64,000 bases of DNA, from assembly GCF_003096675.1 (NCBI RefSeq), contig NZ_QEKW01000001.1:682001-746000 (forward strand), in the 5' to 3' direction. The position numbers and the translations under genes were made by a program. This DNA is from Actinomycetospora cinnamomea. GTDB taxonomy: Bacteria; Actinomycetota; Actinomycetes; Mycobacteriales; Pseudonocardiaceae. The notes below the pieces were generated by a model that saw only the letters and a list, made by a program, of their open reading frames with translations, was not told where the DNA came from and searched no databases. Numbering within the stretch: the stretch's first letter is position 1; each line of letters starts with the position of its first letter. Shown in pieces: positions 49,073 through 57,254 of this stretch.

Positions 49073-49826
49073 CGTCGTGAGCCGCCTGCGGGCCGCGGGG
49101 TGCGTGTTCGCCGAGGAGGAGGCGGCGCTGCTGGTCGCGTCGGCGCGTGGCGACCTCGGTGCTCTCGTCGCGCGCCGGGTCGCCGGCGAGCCGTTGGAGC
49201 AGGTCGTGGGGTGGGCGGCGTTCGCGGGGCTGCGGGTGGCCGTGGCGCCGGGGGTGTTCGTGCCGCGGCGGCGCAGCGAGTTCCTGGTGGCGCGGGCGCT
49301 GCCCGTCCTGCCCGCGGCGGCGACCGTGGTCGACGTGTGCTGCGGCACCGGGGCGATCGGGGCGGCGATGCTCGCGGCGCGCCCCGACCTCGTGCTGCAC
49401 GCCGCCGACCACGACCCCGCCGCCGTGGTCTGCGCGCGCGGGAACCTGCCCGGGGCGGCCGGCGTGCACCTCGGCGACCTGCTCGCCGCGCTCCCGCCGG
49501 AGCTCGCCGGGCACGTCGACGTCGTCGTCGCGAGCACCCCGTACGTCCCGAGCGATGCCGTGGCGGCCATGCCGGCCGAGGCCCGCGAGCACGAGCCGCG
49601 CGCGGCCCTCGACGGCGGCGGCGACGGGCTGGACGTCGTGCGGCGGCTCGCGGACCAGGCGCCGGCGTGGCTGCGTCCCGGCGGGTGGCTGCTCATCGAG
49701 TGCGCCGAGCACCAGGCGGAGCCCGCCCAGGCGGAGCTCGTCCGTGCAGGGTTCGACGCATCGGTGACGCGCGACGAGGACCGCGACGCGACGGTCGTCG
49801 CCGGGAGCCTCGTGCACCCGCTGTGA
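49062..49826 (+). CDS. PrmC-related protein methyltransferase with altered NPPY motif
   Basis: A 254-residue HemK/PrmC-related methyltransferase: substrate-binding helices at the N-terminus, GVFVPRRRSEFLV, motif I VVDVCCGTGAIGAAML, and DGGGDGLDVVRRL. The catalytic NPPY, usually N-(P/A)-P-Y in this subgroup, reads ASTPYVPS here, so the Asn that holds the target Gln amide is replaced by Ser. The substrate of this subgroup (TIGR03704-like) is unknown. Starts GTG 49062 or 49077 are both possible. Confidence 0.85.
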   Translation: MTADVVSRLRAAGCVFAEEEAALLVASARGDLGALVARRVAGEPLEQVVGWAAFAGLRVAVAPGVFVPRRRSEFLVARALPVLPAAATVVDVCCGTGAIGAAMLAARPDLVLHAADHDPAAVVCARGNLPGAAGVHLGDLLAALPPELAGHVDVVVASTPYVPSDAVAAMPAEAREHEPRAALDGGGDGLDVVRRLADQAPAWLRPGGWLLIECAEHQAEPAQAELVRAGFDASVTRDEDRDATVVAGSLVHPL

Positions 49827-49876
49827 CCGGGCCCTGGGTGCGGCTCGGTGAGCGTGTGGCGTTACGGACACTGGAC

Positions 49877-49912
49877 GTCAGCGGTGGCCCACCGCTGACA
49901 CGATCATGATCG
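49877..49912. terminator. Adjacent palindromes between convergent genes
   Basis: GTCAGCGGTGG (49877-49887) and CCACCGCTGAC (49889-49899) form a perfect 11-bp inverted repeat around one base (as RNA, a 10-bp stem with 3-nt loop). CGATCATGATCG (49901-49912) is a second perfect palindrome. They lie between the convergent prmC-like and ligD-like genes and may be a bidirectional terminator. Confidence 0.65.
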
Positions 49913-49919
49913 CGGGCGA

Positions 49920-50879
49920 CTACGGGGTGTCGCCGGCGGCGCGTTTGCGGCGTTTCCCCTCGTGCATGGCCTGGACGCGGGCGACGGGGATCGTGCGGCC
50001 CTCGGCGACGAGGTCGTCGGGCAGTGTCTGGGGTGCCGGGACGGCGTCGGGGTCCTCGACCCAGGGGTCGCGGCGGTCGCGGGCCGTGTGCACGGTGATC
50101 TCCGCGGGCACGACGGTGTCGAGCTCGTCCCACGACACCGGGAACGACACCGGCAGGCCGGGGCGCACGCGCGGGCTGTAGACGGACACGATCGTCGCCC
50201 CGCCGGCTCGGGTGGAGTCGACGAACACCTTGCCGCCGCGGTCGGCGCGGATGAACGCCGTGGTGGCGACCTCGGGATCGAGGCGCTCGGTGCGAGCCGC
50301 GAGCGCGCGCGTGGCGCCGGCGACGTCCTCGTGGCTCGGCCCCGGCGCGAGCGGGACGAGCACGTGGACGCCCTTGGCGCCCGTGGTCTTCACCGCACCG
50401 GCGAGCCCGGCCTCGTCGAGCGCGCGGCGCACGAGGTGCGCGGCGGCCACGACGACGTCGAAGCCCGCGCCCTCGGGCGGGTCGAGGTCGAGCACGAGCT
50501 GCTCGGGCCTGTCCATCGACGCCGCGTGGGTCAGCGTCGGGTGGTACTCGATGGCCCGCTGGTTGGCGAACCACAGCAGCGTCGGCAGGTCGTCGCACAG
50601 CGCGTAGGCCACCTCGCGGTGCGACGACTCGGCCCAGAACGACACGGTGCGCACGAAGTCCGGTGCGTACTTCGGGACGTTCTTCTGCATGAACGGCTTC
50701 TGCCCCCGCAGCGCGCGCACCACCGACAGCGGGCGCCCGGCGAGCGCGGGCAGCATCCGCGGTGCCATCGCCTCGAGGTGCTCGACGAGCTCGCGCTTGC
50801 TCACCCCGGCGCCGGCGAAGAGCTCCTGGTCGAGGTTGGTCAGGGCGACCCCCGCCCGTTCCTCCCCGCTGTCCGCCAC
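49920..50879 (-). CDS. LigD-type polymerase/primase domain (NHEJ)
   Basis: A 319-residue stand-alone LigD polymerase domain. It shows PFMQKNVPKYAPDFVRTVSF, EYHPTLTHA, and the metal-binding pair LVLDLDPPEG. The motif TTGAKGVHVLVPL is the characteristic GxKGxHxxVP loop. It carries out gap filling and ribonucleotide addition in Ku-dependent end joining. No ligase, nuclease or ku is adjacent. GTG at 50879 follows GGGAGGG. Confidence 0.9.
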   Translation of the reverse strand: MADSGEERAGVALTNLDQELFAGAGVSKRELVEHLEAMAPRMLPALAGRPLSVVRALRGQKPFMQKNVPKYAPDFVRTVSFWAESSHREVAYALCDDLPTLLWFANQRAIEYHPTLTHAASMDRPEQLVLDLDPPEGAGFDVVVAAAHLVRRALDEAGLAGAVKTTGAKGVHVLVPLAPGPSHEDVAGATRALAARTERLDPEVATTAFIRADRGGKVFVDSTRAGGATIVSVYSPRVRPGLPVSFPVSWDELDTVVPAEITVHTARDRRDPWVEDPDAVPAPQTLPDDLVAEGRTIPVARVQAMHEGKRRKRAAGDTP

Positions 50880-50986
50880 CTGAGCGACCCTCCCGGGATC
50901 GACGACCGGGGGCAAGCCGCCACAGCCGCCGATCGGGACGTGGCCGCCCACAGGTTCCTCGGAGGTGCGCGCGCGATCGTCCCGAC

Positions 50987-51760
50987 ATGACCGACATGCT
51001 GCAGTTCGACACGGAGACCGCCCGACGGGTCGAGGCGGTCTACAGCACGCCCGACGTGATCGCCCAGCGCGCCGAGGTGCGCGCCCTCCTCGCCCTGCGA
51101 CCCGGCGAGGACGTCGTCGACATCGGCGCCGGTCCCGGGTTCCTCGCCGCCGAGATGGCGGACGAGGTGGGGCCACACGGTCGTGTCCACGCCGTCGACC
51201 CGAGCGCGAGCATGCGGGGGCTGGCCGCCGGGCGCGAGGCGCCGATCGAGGTCGACGACGGCTCGGCCGAGGCGCTCCCCCTGCCGTCCGCCAGTGTGGA
51301 CGTCGCGGTGGCGACCCAGGTGCTCGAGTACGTCGTCGACGTGCGTCAGGCTCTGGGAGAGATCCGACGGGTCCTGCGGCCCGGAGGACGCGCCCTGGTG
51401 CTGGACACGGACTGGGACTCGATCGTCTGGCACTCGACGGACGACGCCCGCACGGCGAGGGTCCTGGCCGCGTGGGAGGAGCACCTCGTCGATCCGCACC
51501 TCCCCCGCACGCTGGGGCCGGCCCTGGCCGCGGCGGGCTTCGAGGTCGCGCCACCCCGGGTGATCCCGCTGCTGAACACCGGCGATGACCGTGACACCTA
51601 CAGCGCCGGTCTGGTCCCGATCATCACGGCGTTCGTCCGGGGTCGAGGCGGTCTCGACGACGACGAGGTGCAGGCGTGGGCGGACGACGTCGCAGCACTC
51701 GACGACGCGACGTTCTTCAGCCTCAACCGCTACGTGTTCGTCGCCACCTCCGGGCGCTGA
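50987..51760 (+). CDS. Class I SAM-dependent methyltransferase
   Basis: A 257-residue methyltransferase with motif I DVVDIGAGPGFLAAEMA, VHAVDPSASM, the acidic segment DGSAEALPLPSASVDVAVATQVLEYV, and LGEIRRVLRPGGRALVLDTDW (UbiE-like). This layout suggests small-molecule methylation; the acceptor is unknown. It is divergent from the LigD-type gene. The C-terminal region (LVPIITAFVRGRGGLDDDEVQAWADDV) is a substrate domain. Confidence 0.88.
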   Translation: MTDMLQFDTETARRVEAVYSTPDVIAQRAEVRALLALRPGEDVVDIGAGPGFLAAEMADEVGPHGRVHAVDPSASMRGLAAGREAPIEVDDGSAEALPLPSASVDVAVATQVLEYVVDVRQALGEIRRVLRPGGRALVLDTDWDSIVWHSTDDARTARVLAAWEEHLVDPHLPRTLGPALAAAGFEVAPPRVIPLLNTGDDRDTYSAGLVPIITAFVRGRGGLDDDEVQAWADDVAALDDATFFSLNRYVFVATSGR

Positions 51761-53352
51761 ACGGCGCGGCGCAGGAACCGGCGGGTCGCGGCGAGGACGG
51801 CAGCGGTGTCGCCCACCCAGGGATCGTGGTCCACTCCCGGGAGCTCCAGCAGCCGTGCCCCGGGGATGTGGGCCGCGAGGTAGCGGCTGTTGCCCGGGTG
51901 GAGCCACACGTCGTCCTCGCGCACGAGCACGAGACAGGGCACCCGGAGCCCGGGCAGCAGGTCCCTCACGTCGGCACGGGCGTTGGCCTCGGCGAGCTGC
52001 CGCGCGGTGAAGGGGCTCGCGGCGAGCCGCACGTAGCGGGCGAACCAGTCGCGGTACCGCGGGTTGCCGGCCAACCCCGGGTTCCGGCGCTGCGGGGTGC
52101 CGCCGGTCAACCAGGCCTGCTCGAAGGCCGCGAGGAAGCGCTCGTGCTGCTCGTACGTCCAGCCCCACGGGTAGTCCTCGGCCCGGAGGATCTTCGCGGC
52201 GGCGCCGAAGAGGATCAGGCCGAGAGTGCGGTCCGGGTGCTCGGCGGCGAACCGGATGCACTGCGACCCTCCGCCACAGACCCCGAACAGCACCGCTCGC
52301 TCGATGCCGGCGGCGTCGAGGACGCTGCGCACGTCCGCGACCCTCTCCCCGCTCGACGGGGGATCGACGACGGGGTCGGACAGCCCGGTGCCCCGCTTGT
52401 CGAACAGCACGAGCCGGGACAGCCCGGCGAGTCGTCGCAGGAAGGACGCGTAGGTGGGGTCGTCCCAGGTGGCACCGAGGTTCGTCACGAACGACGGGAC
52501 GAACACGAGGTCGGGAGGGCCGGTGCCCACGACCTGGTAGGCGATGCGCGTCCCGCCGCTGTCCGCGTACCGCACCGGCGCGACGACACGGTCCTGGGCC
52601 GGCTCGGCCACACCGCGCGTGATCGCCCGGCACAGGGACGCCGTGGCCGAGGACGGCGCCACGCCCAGCGTGTCGGCCAGCGCCTGCCGACACCGATCGT
52701 GGACACGCAGTGCCGCCGCGGTGTCGCCGCGGCGGTGATGGGCGGCCATCGCGACCCGCGCCGCGCGTTCGGCGCCGGGGTCGTCCGTCAGGACCTCCTC
52801 GGCCGCCGCCACCGCCGCGCCGAGCTCGCCGAGTCCGAGCGCGCACTCGGCGAGGTCGACCTGAGCCTGCTGCCGACGGGCCCGGTGGTGCTCGCGCGGG
52901 CCCTGGACCCACGATGCGTAGGGCTCGTCGGCCAGCAGCTCGCCGCGCCCGAGCGTCAGGGCCGCGCACAGGGCCTCACGTCTGGCGGACCCGGTGGCCA
53001 CCGCCGCCTCGGCGAGCAGCGCGTCGAACCGGTCCAGGTCGGTGTCGACGACCTCCCGTGGGACGCGGTACCCACCGGTCTCGGTCCCGATCAGCGAACG
53101 TCCGAGCTTCCGGCGGAGCAGCGACACGTAGGTCTCGACGGTGGCCGACGTCGACCGTGGCAGGTGCTCTCCCCACAGCTCGTCGGCGATGCGGTCCTTC
53201 GGGACGATCCGACCGCGGTCGAGCAGGAGGATCTCGAGCAGTTGCCGGGGCTTGATCCCCCCGAGGTCCCGGGGCCCCCAGGTGCGGCCGGCAACCGTCA
53301 CCGCCAGCGGCCCGAGCAGACGGACCACCGAGCGCTGCGGGTGACGTTCCAT
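51730..53352 (-). CDS. BTAD regulator-alpha/beta-hydrolase fusion with cysteine nucleophile
   Basis: A 540-residue fusion. Residues 1-~95 are an OmpR-like DNA-binding domain (LLGPLAVTVAGRTWGPRDLGG), ~96-250 a BTAD (ETGGYRVPREVVDTDLDRF), and ~258-540 an alpha/beta hydrolase (YADSGGTRIAYQVVGTGPPDLVFV). The nucleophile elbow reads FGVCGGG: Cys359 is where homologues have Ser. The triad Asp (REDDVW) and His (GVDHDPW) appear to be kept. A ligand-sensing regulator or thiol-based hydrolase is possible. Start ATG at 53352 has GAAGG upstream. The 3' end overlaps the facing methyltransferase gene by 31 bases. Confidence 0.88.
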   Translation of the reverse strand: MERHPQRSVVRLLGPLAVTVAGRTWGPRDLGGIKPRQLLEILLLDRGRIVPKDRIADELWGEHLPRSTSATVETYVSLLRRKLGRSLIGTETGGYRVPREVVDTDLDRFDALLAEAAVATGSARREALCAALTLGRGELLADEPYASWVQGPREHHRARRQQAQVDLAECALGLGELGAAVAAAEEVLTDDPGAERAARVAMAAHHRRGDTAAALRVHDRCRQALADTLGVAPSSATASLCRAITRGVAEPAQDRVVAPVRYADSGGTRIAYQVVGTGPPDLVFVPSFVTNLGATWDDPTYASFLRRLAGLSRLVLFDKRGTGLSDPVVDPPSSGERVADVRSVLDAAGIERAVLFGVCGGGSQCIRFAAEHPDRTLGLILFGAAAKILRAEDYPWGWTYEQHERFLAAFEQAWLTGGTPQRRNPGLAGNPRYRDWFARYVRLAASPFTARQLAEANARADVRDLLPGLRVPCLVLVREDDVWLHPGNSRYLAAHIPGARLLELPGVDHDPWVGDTAAVLAATRRFLRRAVQRPEVATNT

Positions 53353-53637
53353 GGGCTGCACCTTCGCCGGGCACCGACGGTAGCGCCGCCGGCGGCGTGC
53401 GGGAACCACCGCAGGCGAGCATGCCCGGGTCGTCCCCTCGTGCCCGGACGGACGCGGGAGCACGCCGGCACGACCCCGGGGGGCCCGCAGCGTCGGCGAT
53501 CACCGGTGAGAGAGTGCCGCCCCGGCTCGCATCGGCACCGCACGCATTCGCCCGGACAGACCACTCGTCCGTGGCGCTCGGCGTGCCGTTGAGAGGGAGG
53601 CACCGCGCGGGCGGTGCGCACCGTCGGGAGGAGCAGG

Positions 53638-54156
53638 GTGGGTCGGCACACGTGGATGGACGTCCGGTCCGAGGCGCGCGAGGGCGCCCGGAGGGCGGGA
53701 CGGCGGCTGGGGCGGCGCGTCGCGGCCCTCGGGCTCGGGCTGGCCGCGCTCGCCGGGCTGGGCGGTGTCGGCGCCGTAGCGGTGGCGGCCCCGCGGGCGG
53801 CCATGCCGTGCGAGGACAACGTCAAGGCCTGCGCCCGCCTGTCGACGAACGAGGCGTGGCTCTCCGACGGCCGCGGCACCATCCTGCGCGGACCGGTCCG
53901 GATGAGCCACGGCGCGCCCGGCCAGGAGACGCCGGTGGGCATCTTCGCCGTGCAGCGCAAGGAGGAGGTCCACCTCTCCAAGGAGTACAACAACGCGCGC
54001 ATGCCGTGGTCGGTGTTCTTCGACGACAACGGCCGCGCCTTCCACGGCGGCGACCCGGCGCGCCAGTCCGCGGGCTGCGTGCGCATGGCCGACCCGGACG
54101 CCCAGGCGTTCTACAACGGCCTCGAGGTCTACGACCGGGTGCAGATCGTCCCGTAG
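53638..54156 (+). CDS. L,D-transpeptidase, exported, second copy
   Basis: A 172-residue YkuD-type transpeptidase. A basic N-region (RRAGRRLGRRV) precedes a hydrophobic signal (AALGLGLAALAGLGGVGAVAVAA). The catalytic motif is HGGDPARQSAGCVRM with Cys nucleophile; GQETPVGIFAVQRKEEVHLS lies before it. GTG at 53638 follows GGGAGGAGCAGG, preferred over GTG 53614. The signal and core differ enough from the copy at 28301 to suggest distinct roles. The 285 bases upstream hold no gene. Confidence 0.88.
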   Translation: MGRHTWMDVRSEAREGARRAGRRLGRRVAALGLGLAALAGLGGVGAVAVAAPRAAMPCEDNVKACARLSTNEAWLSDGRGTILRGPVRMSHGAPGQETPVGIFAVQRKEEVHLSKEYNNARMPWSVFFDDNGRAFHGGDPARQSAGCVRMADPDAQAFYNGLEVYDRVQIVP

Positions 54157-54162
54157 TCCCCT

Positions 54163-54202
54163 GTGGGCGAGCTTCGGGGTGATGGCCCCGAAGCTCGCTC
54201 AC
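54163..54202. terminator. Long bidirectional terminator hairpin
   Basis: GCGAGCTTCGGGG (54167-54179) pairs perfectly with CCCCGAAGCTCGC (54186-54198); extending one G-U and three Watson-Crick pairs gives a 17-bp stem with a 6-nt loop TGATGG. The right arm covers the stop codon of the facing ATPase gene. It lies between convergent genes. Confidence 0.85.
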
Positions 54203-55890
54203 ACGCCCTTCAGCCGCAGCGACCGGAGGCGGTTGAGGGCGGCGGCGACCTCGTGGCGGCGGGGGCGGGCGACGTCCTCCGACCGGCCGTCGAGCAGGGC
54301 CTCGAGTCCCCGGCGGTCGAGCTCGGCGTCGAGCAGGTCCAGGCCCTCGGCCAGCGTGACCGTCCCGTCGAGGACCCCGTCGGAGAGCAGCGCGAGCGCC
54401 CGCCCGATGCCCGCGACCTGGGAGCGGTCGGCGATCTGCTCCACCGCGGACAGGTCGATGTCGTCCTCGCCGAACGTCAGCCGGTCGCGGCCCCGGGCGC
54501 TCACCTTGCGCTTGCCCCGCGCCGTCGGGTCCAGCGACGCCGGGTCGACGACGCGCGGCGCGACGGCGGGGAAGCCGGTGTGCTCGACCGCTCGTGACGG
54601 CCCGGACGCCGCGATCTCGTGGGCGCGGGCGGTGACGTCGGAGGCCCGGTAGGCGTCCATCATGATCACCGTGTCGGCGACGCCGAGGTAGTCGCCCGAC
54701 CCGCCCATCACCAGCACCGTCGAGACCCCGTGCTCGGCGTGCAGCGGCCGCACCCGCTCCACGAACGGCACGAGCGGCTCGGTGGCGATGAGCTGCTGCA
54801 TCCGCGCGTCGCGGATCATCATGTTGGTCGCCGAGGTGTCCTCGTCGATCAGCAGCACGTCCGCGCCCGCCTCCACCGCCTCGACGGTCGACGCCGCCTG
54901 GCTCGTCGAACCCGACGCGTTCGTGGTGGAGAAGTCGTCGGTCGGCTCGCCGGACGGCAGGTGCGCGACGAAGGCCGACACGTCGTCGTGGATCACCGCG
55001 CGCCCGTCCTCGGCGCGCAGCTTCACCGCGTCGGGCCGCGTCACGACCTGCTCGCGCCCGTCGCCGGGCACGTGGTCGTACACGCCGGCCTCCAGCGCGC
55101 GCAGCAGCGTCGACTTGCCGTGGTAGCCGCCGCCGACGATCAGCGTGACGCCCTCGGGCACCCCCATACCGGTCACCGGCCCCGCGTTCGGGGCCTCGAG
55201 CGTCACCGACCGCTCCGACGGTCCGGAGAACGGCGTGGCGCCCTCGAGCGGGCGGTCGTCCACGCCGCTGCGCCGCGGCAGGACCGCGCCGTCGGCGACG
55301 AACGCGACGAGCCCCCGCTCGCCGAGCGCGGCACGCAGCGCGACGGCGTCCTCGACGGTCTCGACGAACGCCCGCGCGGCGCGCTGGTCCACCGACGCCC
55401 AGCGCAACGACGCGTGCGCCGCGTCCGGCAGGGTCTCGCCGAGCAGCGTCGCCGCCTCGCGCCCGAGGATCCGCCGCTTCGGCCCGGGGAACGGGACGCC
55501 GAGCTCCACGACGACGACGCCGTCGTCGCGGACCGTGCCCGCGGAGCGCTCGAGCACCTCGGGCCCGCCGGCGTCGACCTGCACGGGCGTGCCCCGCAGC
55601 GCCCGGCGCAGGCCGCGCAGCAGGAACGACGCGAGCGCGCGCCGGCGGTCGGCGGTGCCGTACAGATCGGCGGGCAGGCCGGCGTCGGACACCGTCAGCC
55701 GCACCCGGCTCGGCGGGGCGAAGGGGTCGGCCTGGACGCGCAGCACCTCGAGCTGCACGCCCGCGACCGACCACCGCCCCGACAGGGACTTGTAGCGGCC
55801 ATAGCTCGCCCCGTCGAGCGAGCGCAGGGTGGAGGCCAGGTCGTCACGGGGAGCCACGGCGGACCTGTGCCCGGCGGCGCCGCCCGTCAC
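54199..55890 (-). CDS. ABC-class ATPase (PF09818-like)
   Basis: A 563-residue predicted ATPase of the ABC_ATPase (PF09818) type. The N-terminal region has GRYKSLSGRW. The Walker A-like loop is GGGYHGKSTLLRAL, followed by the ABC-signature region FSTTNASGSTSQAA and the Walker B-like VLLIDEDTSATNMMIRD. The function is unknown, widely conserved, with no membrane partner in this locus. The gene ends within the bidirectional hairpin. The start at 55890 (ATG, MTGGAAGH) is the first of the frame. Confidence 0.9.
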   Translation of the reverse strand: MTGGAAGHRSAVAPRDDLASTLRSLDGASYGRYKSLSGRWSVAGVQLEVLRVQADPFAPPSRVRLTVSDAGLPADLYGTADRRRALASFLLRGLRRALRGTPVQVDAGGPEVLERSAGTVRDDGVVVVELGVPFPGPKRRILGREAATLLGETLPDAAHASLRWASVDQRAARAFVETVEDAVALRAALGERGLVAFVADGAVLPRRSGVDDRPLEGATPFSGPSERSVTLEAPNAGPVTGMGVPEGVTLIVGGGYHGKSTLLRALEAGVYDHVPGDGREQVVTRPDAVKLRAEDGRAVIHDDVSAFVAHLPSGEPTDDFSTTNASGSTSQAASTVEAVEAGADVLLIDEDTSATNMMIRDARMQQLIATEPLVPFVERVRPLHAEHGVSTVLVMGGSGDYLGVADTVIMMDAYRASDVTARAHEIAASGPSRAVEHTGFPAVAPRVVDPASLDPTARGKRKVSARGRDRLTFGEDDIDLSAVEQIADRSQVAGIGRALALLSDGVLDGTVTLAEGLDLLDAELDRRGLEALLDGRSEDVARPRRHEVAAALNRLRSLRLKGV

Positions 55891-55952
55891 TCTCCCGCCC
55901 TGGTCCGCGTTCTGGCCTCCCCGGCGGTCCGACCTGTCCGATCCGTCCCTTC

Positions 55953-56037
55953 GTGATCACTGCCGGTAGTGACGCGATCGCCGACGATGACCCCGCGCGA
56001 ACGTGGTGATCACTGGCGAGCGATAGTGAGCACTCAC
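55953..56037. promoter_or_regulatory. Repeated GTGATCAC and GTGAG-CA-CTCAC palindromes upstream of the carrier-protein operon
   Basis: GTGATCAC occurs at 55953-55960 and 56006-56013 (both within GTGATCACTG). A third palindrome GTGAGCACTCAC is at 56026-56037. They lie 100-190 bases upstream of the GNAT gene of a four-gene operon. GTGAG...CTCAC is a TetR-like operator pattern; no regulator gene is next to it, so the protein would act in trans. Confidence 0.5.
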
Positions 56038-56144
56038 ATCGTCGTGGAGCGCGTTCCTGGGGGGAGCACGGTGATCGTCCTGGCCGGACCGGTGCAGCTC
56101 GAGCGGACGTCCGGGACCGCGGTGGAGGGCACGGGCGCGGCCGC

Positions 56145-57254
56145 ATGAGCACGACCCGCCCGCTGACCCGCGCCGACGTGCCCGCGGTGGCGTCGCTGCT
56201 CGAACGGATCACGCGGTCCGGCTCCACGACGCCGCCCGCGGGGCTGGTCGAGTACGTGGCACGCACGTGCCTCGACGCCTCCTGGGTCGACCCCGACATC
56301 CCCTCCCTGGTCAGCGAGCGGGACGACGGCACGATCGTCGGGTTCCTCGGCTCCTACCCGCGGCGGGTGCGCCTCGACGGGCGCAGCCTGCGGGTCGGGT
56401 GCTCGGGCCACCTCGTCGCGGACCCGTCCGCCCCGGGCGTCGGCGCGGTCCTCACGCGGAGCTACCTGCGGGGTCCGCAGGATGCGACGATCACCGACGG
56501 CGGGACGGACCTCATGGTGCGCCTGTGGCGCACGCTGCGCGGGCGCGTGCGCACGGCCCCGTCGTTCGCCTGGTACCGCATCCTGCGCCCCGCCTCCGCC
56601 GTCGCCGCCCAGCTCGGCAACCGGGGGCGCCCGGTGTCCCCGCTCCTGCGCCGCGCCGGGGCCGGTGCCGACGTCCTCGCCCGCCGGGTGCCCCGGATCG
56701 GCGCGCGCCCCGCGCCCGCCCCCCGTGACGACGTCACCGCAGAGCCGCTGACCGTCGACCTGCTGCTCGAGCAGATGTCGAGCGCCCCCCGGCACTGGCG
56801 GCTGCACCCCGACTACGACGCGGCCCACCTGCGCACCCTGTTCGCCGAGCTGGACGCGGTGGCGCCGGCGCGCGGCGAGGTCGTGCGCCGGCTCGTGCGC
56901 GGGGCCGGCGGGCGCGTGCTGGGCTGGTACGTGGCCTTCGCGCCGGCGGGCGGGATCGTGCAGGTCCAGCAGCTCGCGTCCACGGGACCCGATCCCGGCC
57001 CGGTGCTCGACCATCTCGTGGCCGACGCCGACGCCCGCGGCGCCGCGGCGGTCACCGGGCGGCTCGAGCCGTCGCTGGCCGAGGCCGTGCGCGACCGGCG
57101 CTGTCTCGTCCGGCCGGCGGCCTGGGCGCTGGCCGACACCGACGACACCGGCGTGCTCGCGGCCCTCGACGCCGAGGACACGCTCCTGACCCGGATGGAC
57201 GGCGAGTGGTGGATGGGCCACCACGTGCTGTGGCGAGGAGGCGACACCACTTGA
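56145..57254 (+). CDS. GNAT-fold acetyltransferase-like protein, first gene of an adenylation/carrier operon
   Basis: A 369-residue protein with an N-terminal GNAT segment (LTRADVPAVASLLERITRSG, VGFLGSYPRRVRLDGR, RVGCSGHLVADPSAPGVG) and a C-terminal second acyltransferase-like half (AHLRTLFAELDAV, GGRVLGWYVAF). The usual QGRG loop is missing from the first half (PSAPGVGAVL instead), so acyl-CoA binding may be altered. In this context it might transfer an aminoacyl or acyl group from the carrier protein. It overlaps the next gene by TTGA. Confidence 0.78.
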   Translation: MSTTRPLTRADVPAVASLLERITRSGSTTPPAGLVEYVARTCLDASWVDPDIPSLVSERDDGTIVGFLGSYPRRVRLDGRSLRVGCSGHLVADPSAPGVGAVLTRSYLRGPQDATITDGGTDLMVRLWRTLRGRVRTAPSFAWYRILRPASAVAAQLGNRGRPVSPLLRRAGAGADVLARRVPRIGARPAPAPRDDVTAEPLTVDLLLEQMSSAPRHWRLHPDYDAAHLRTLFAELDAVAPARGEVVRRLVRGAGGRVLGWYVAFAPAGGIVQVQQLASTGPDPGPVLDHLVADADARGAAAVTGRLEPSLAEAVRDRRCLVRPAAWALADTDDTGVLAALDAEDTLLTRMDGEWWMGHHVLWRGGDTT

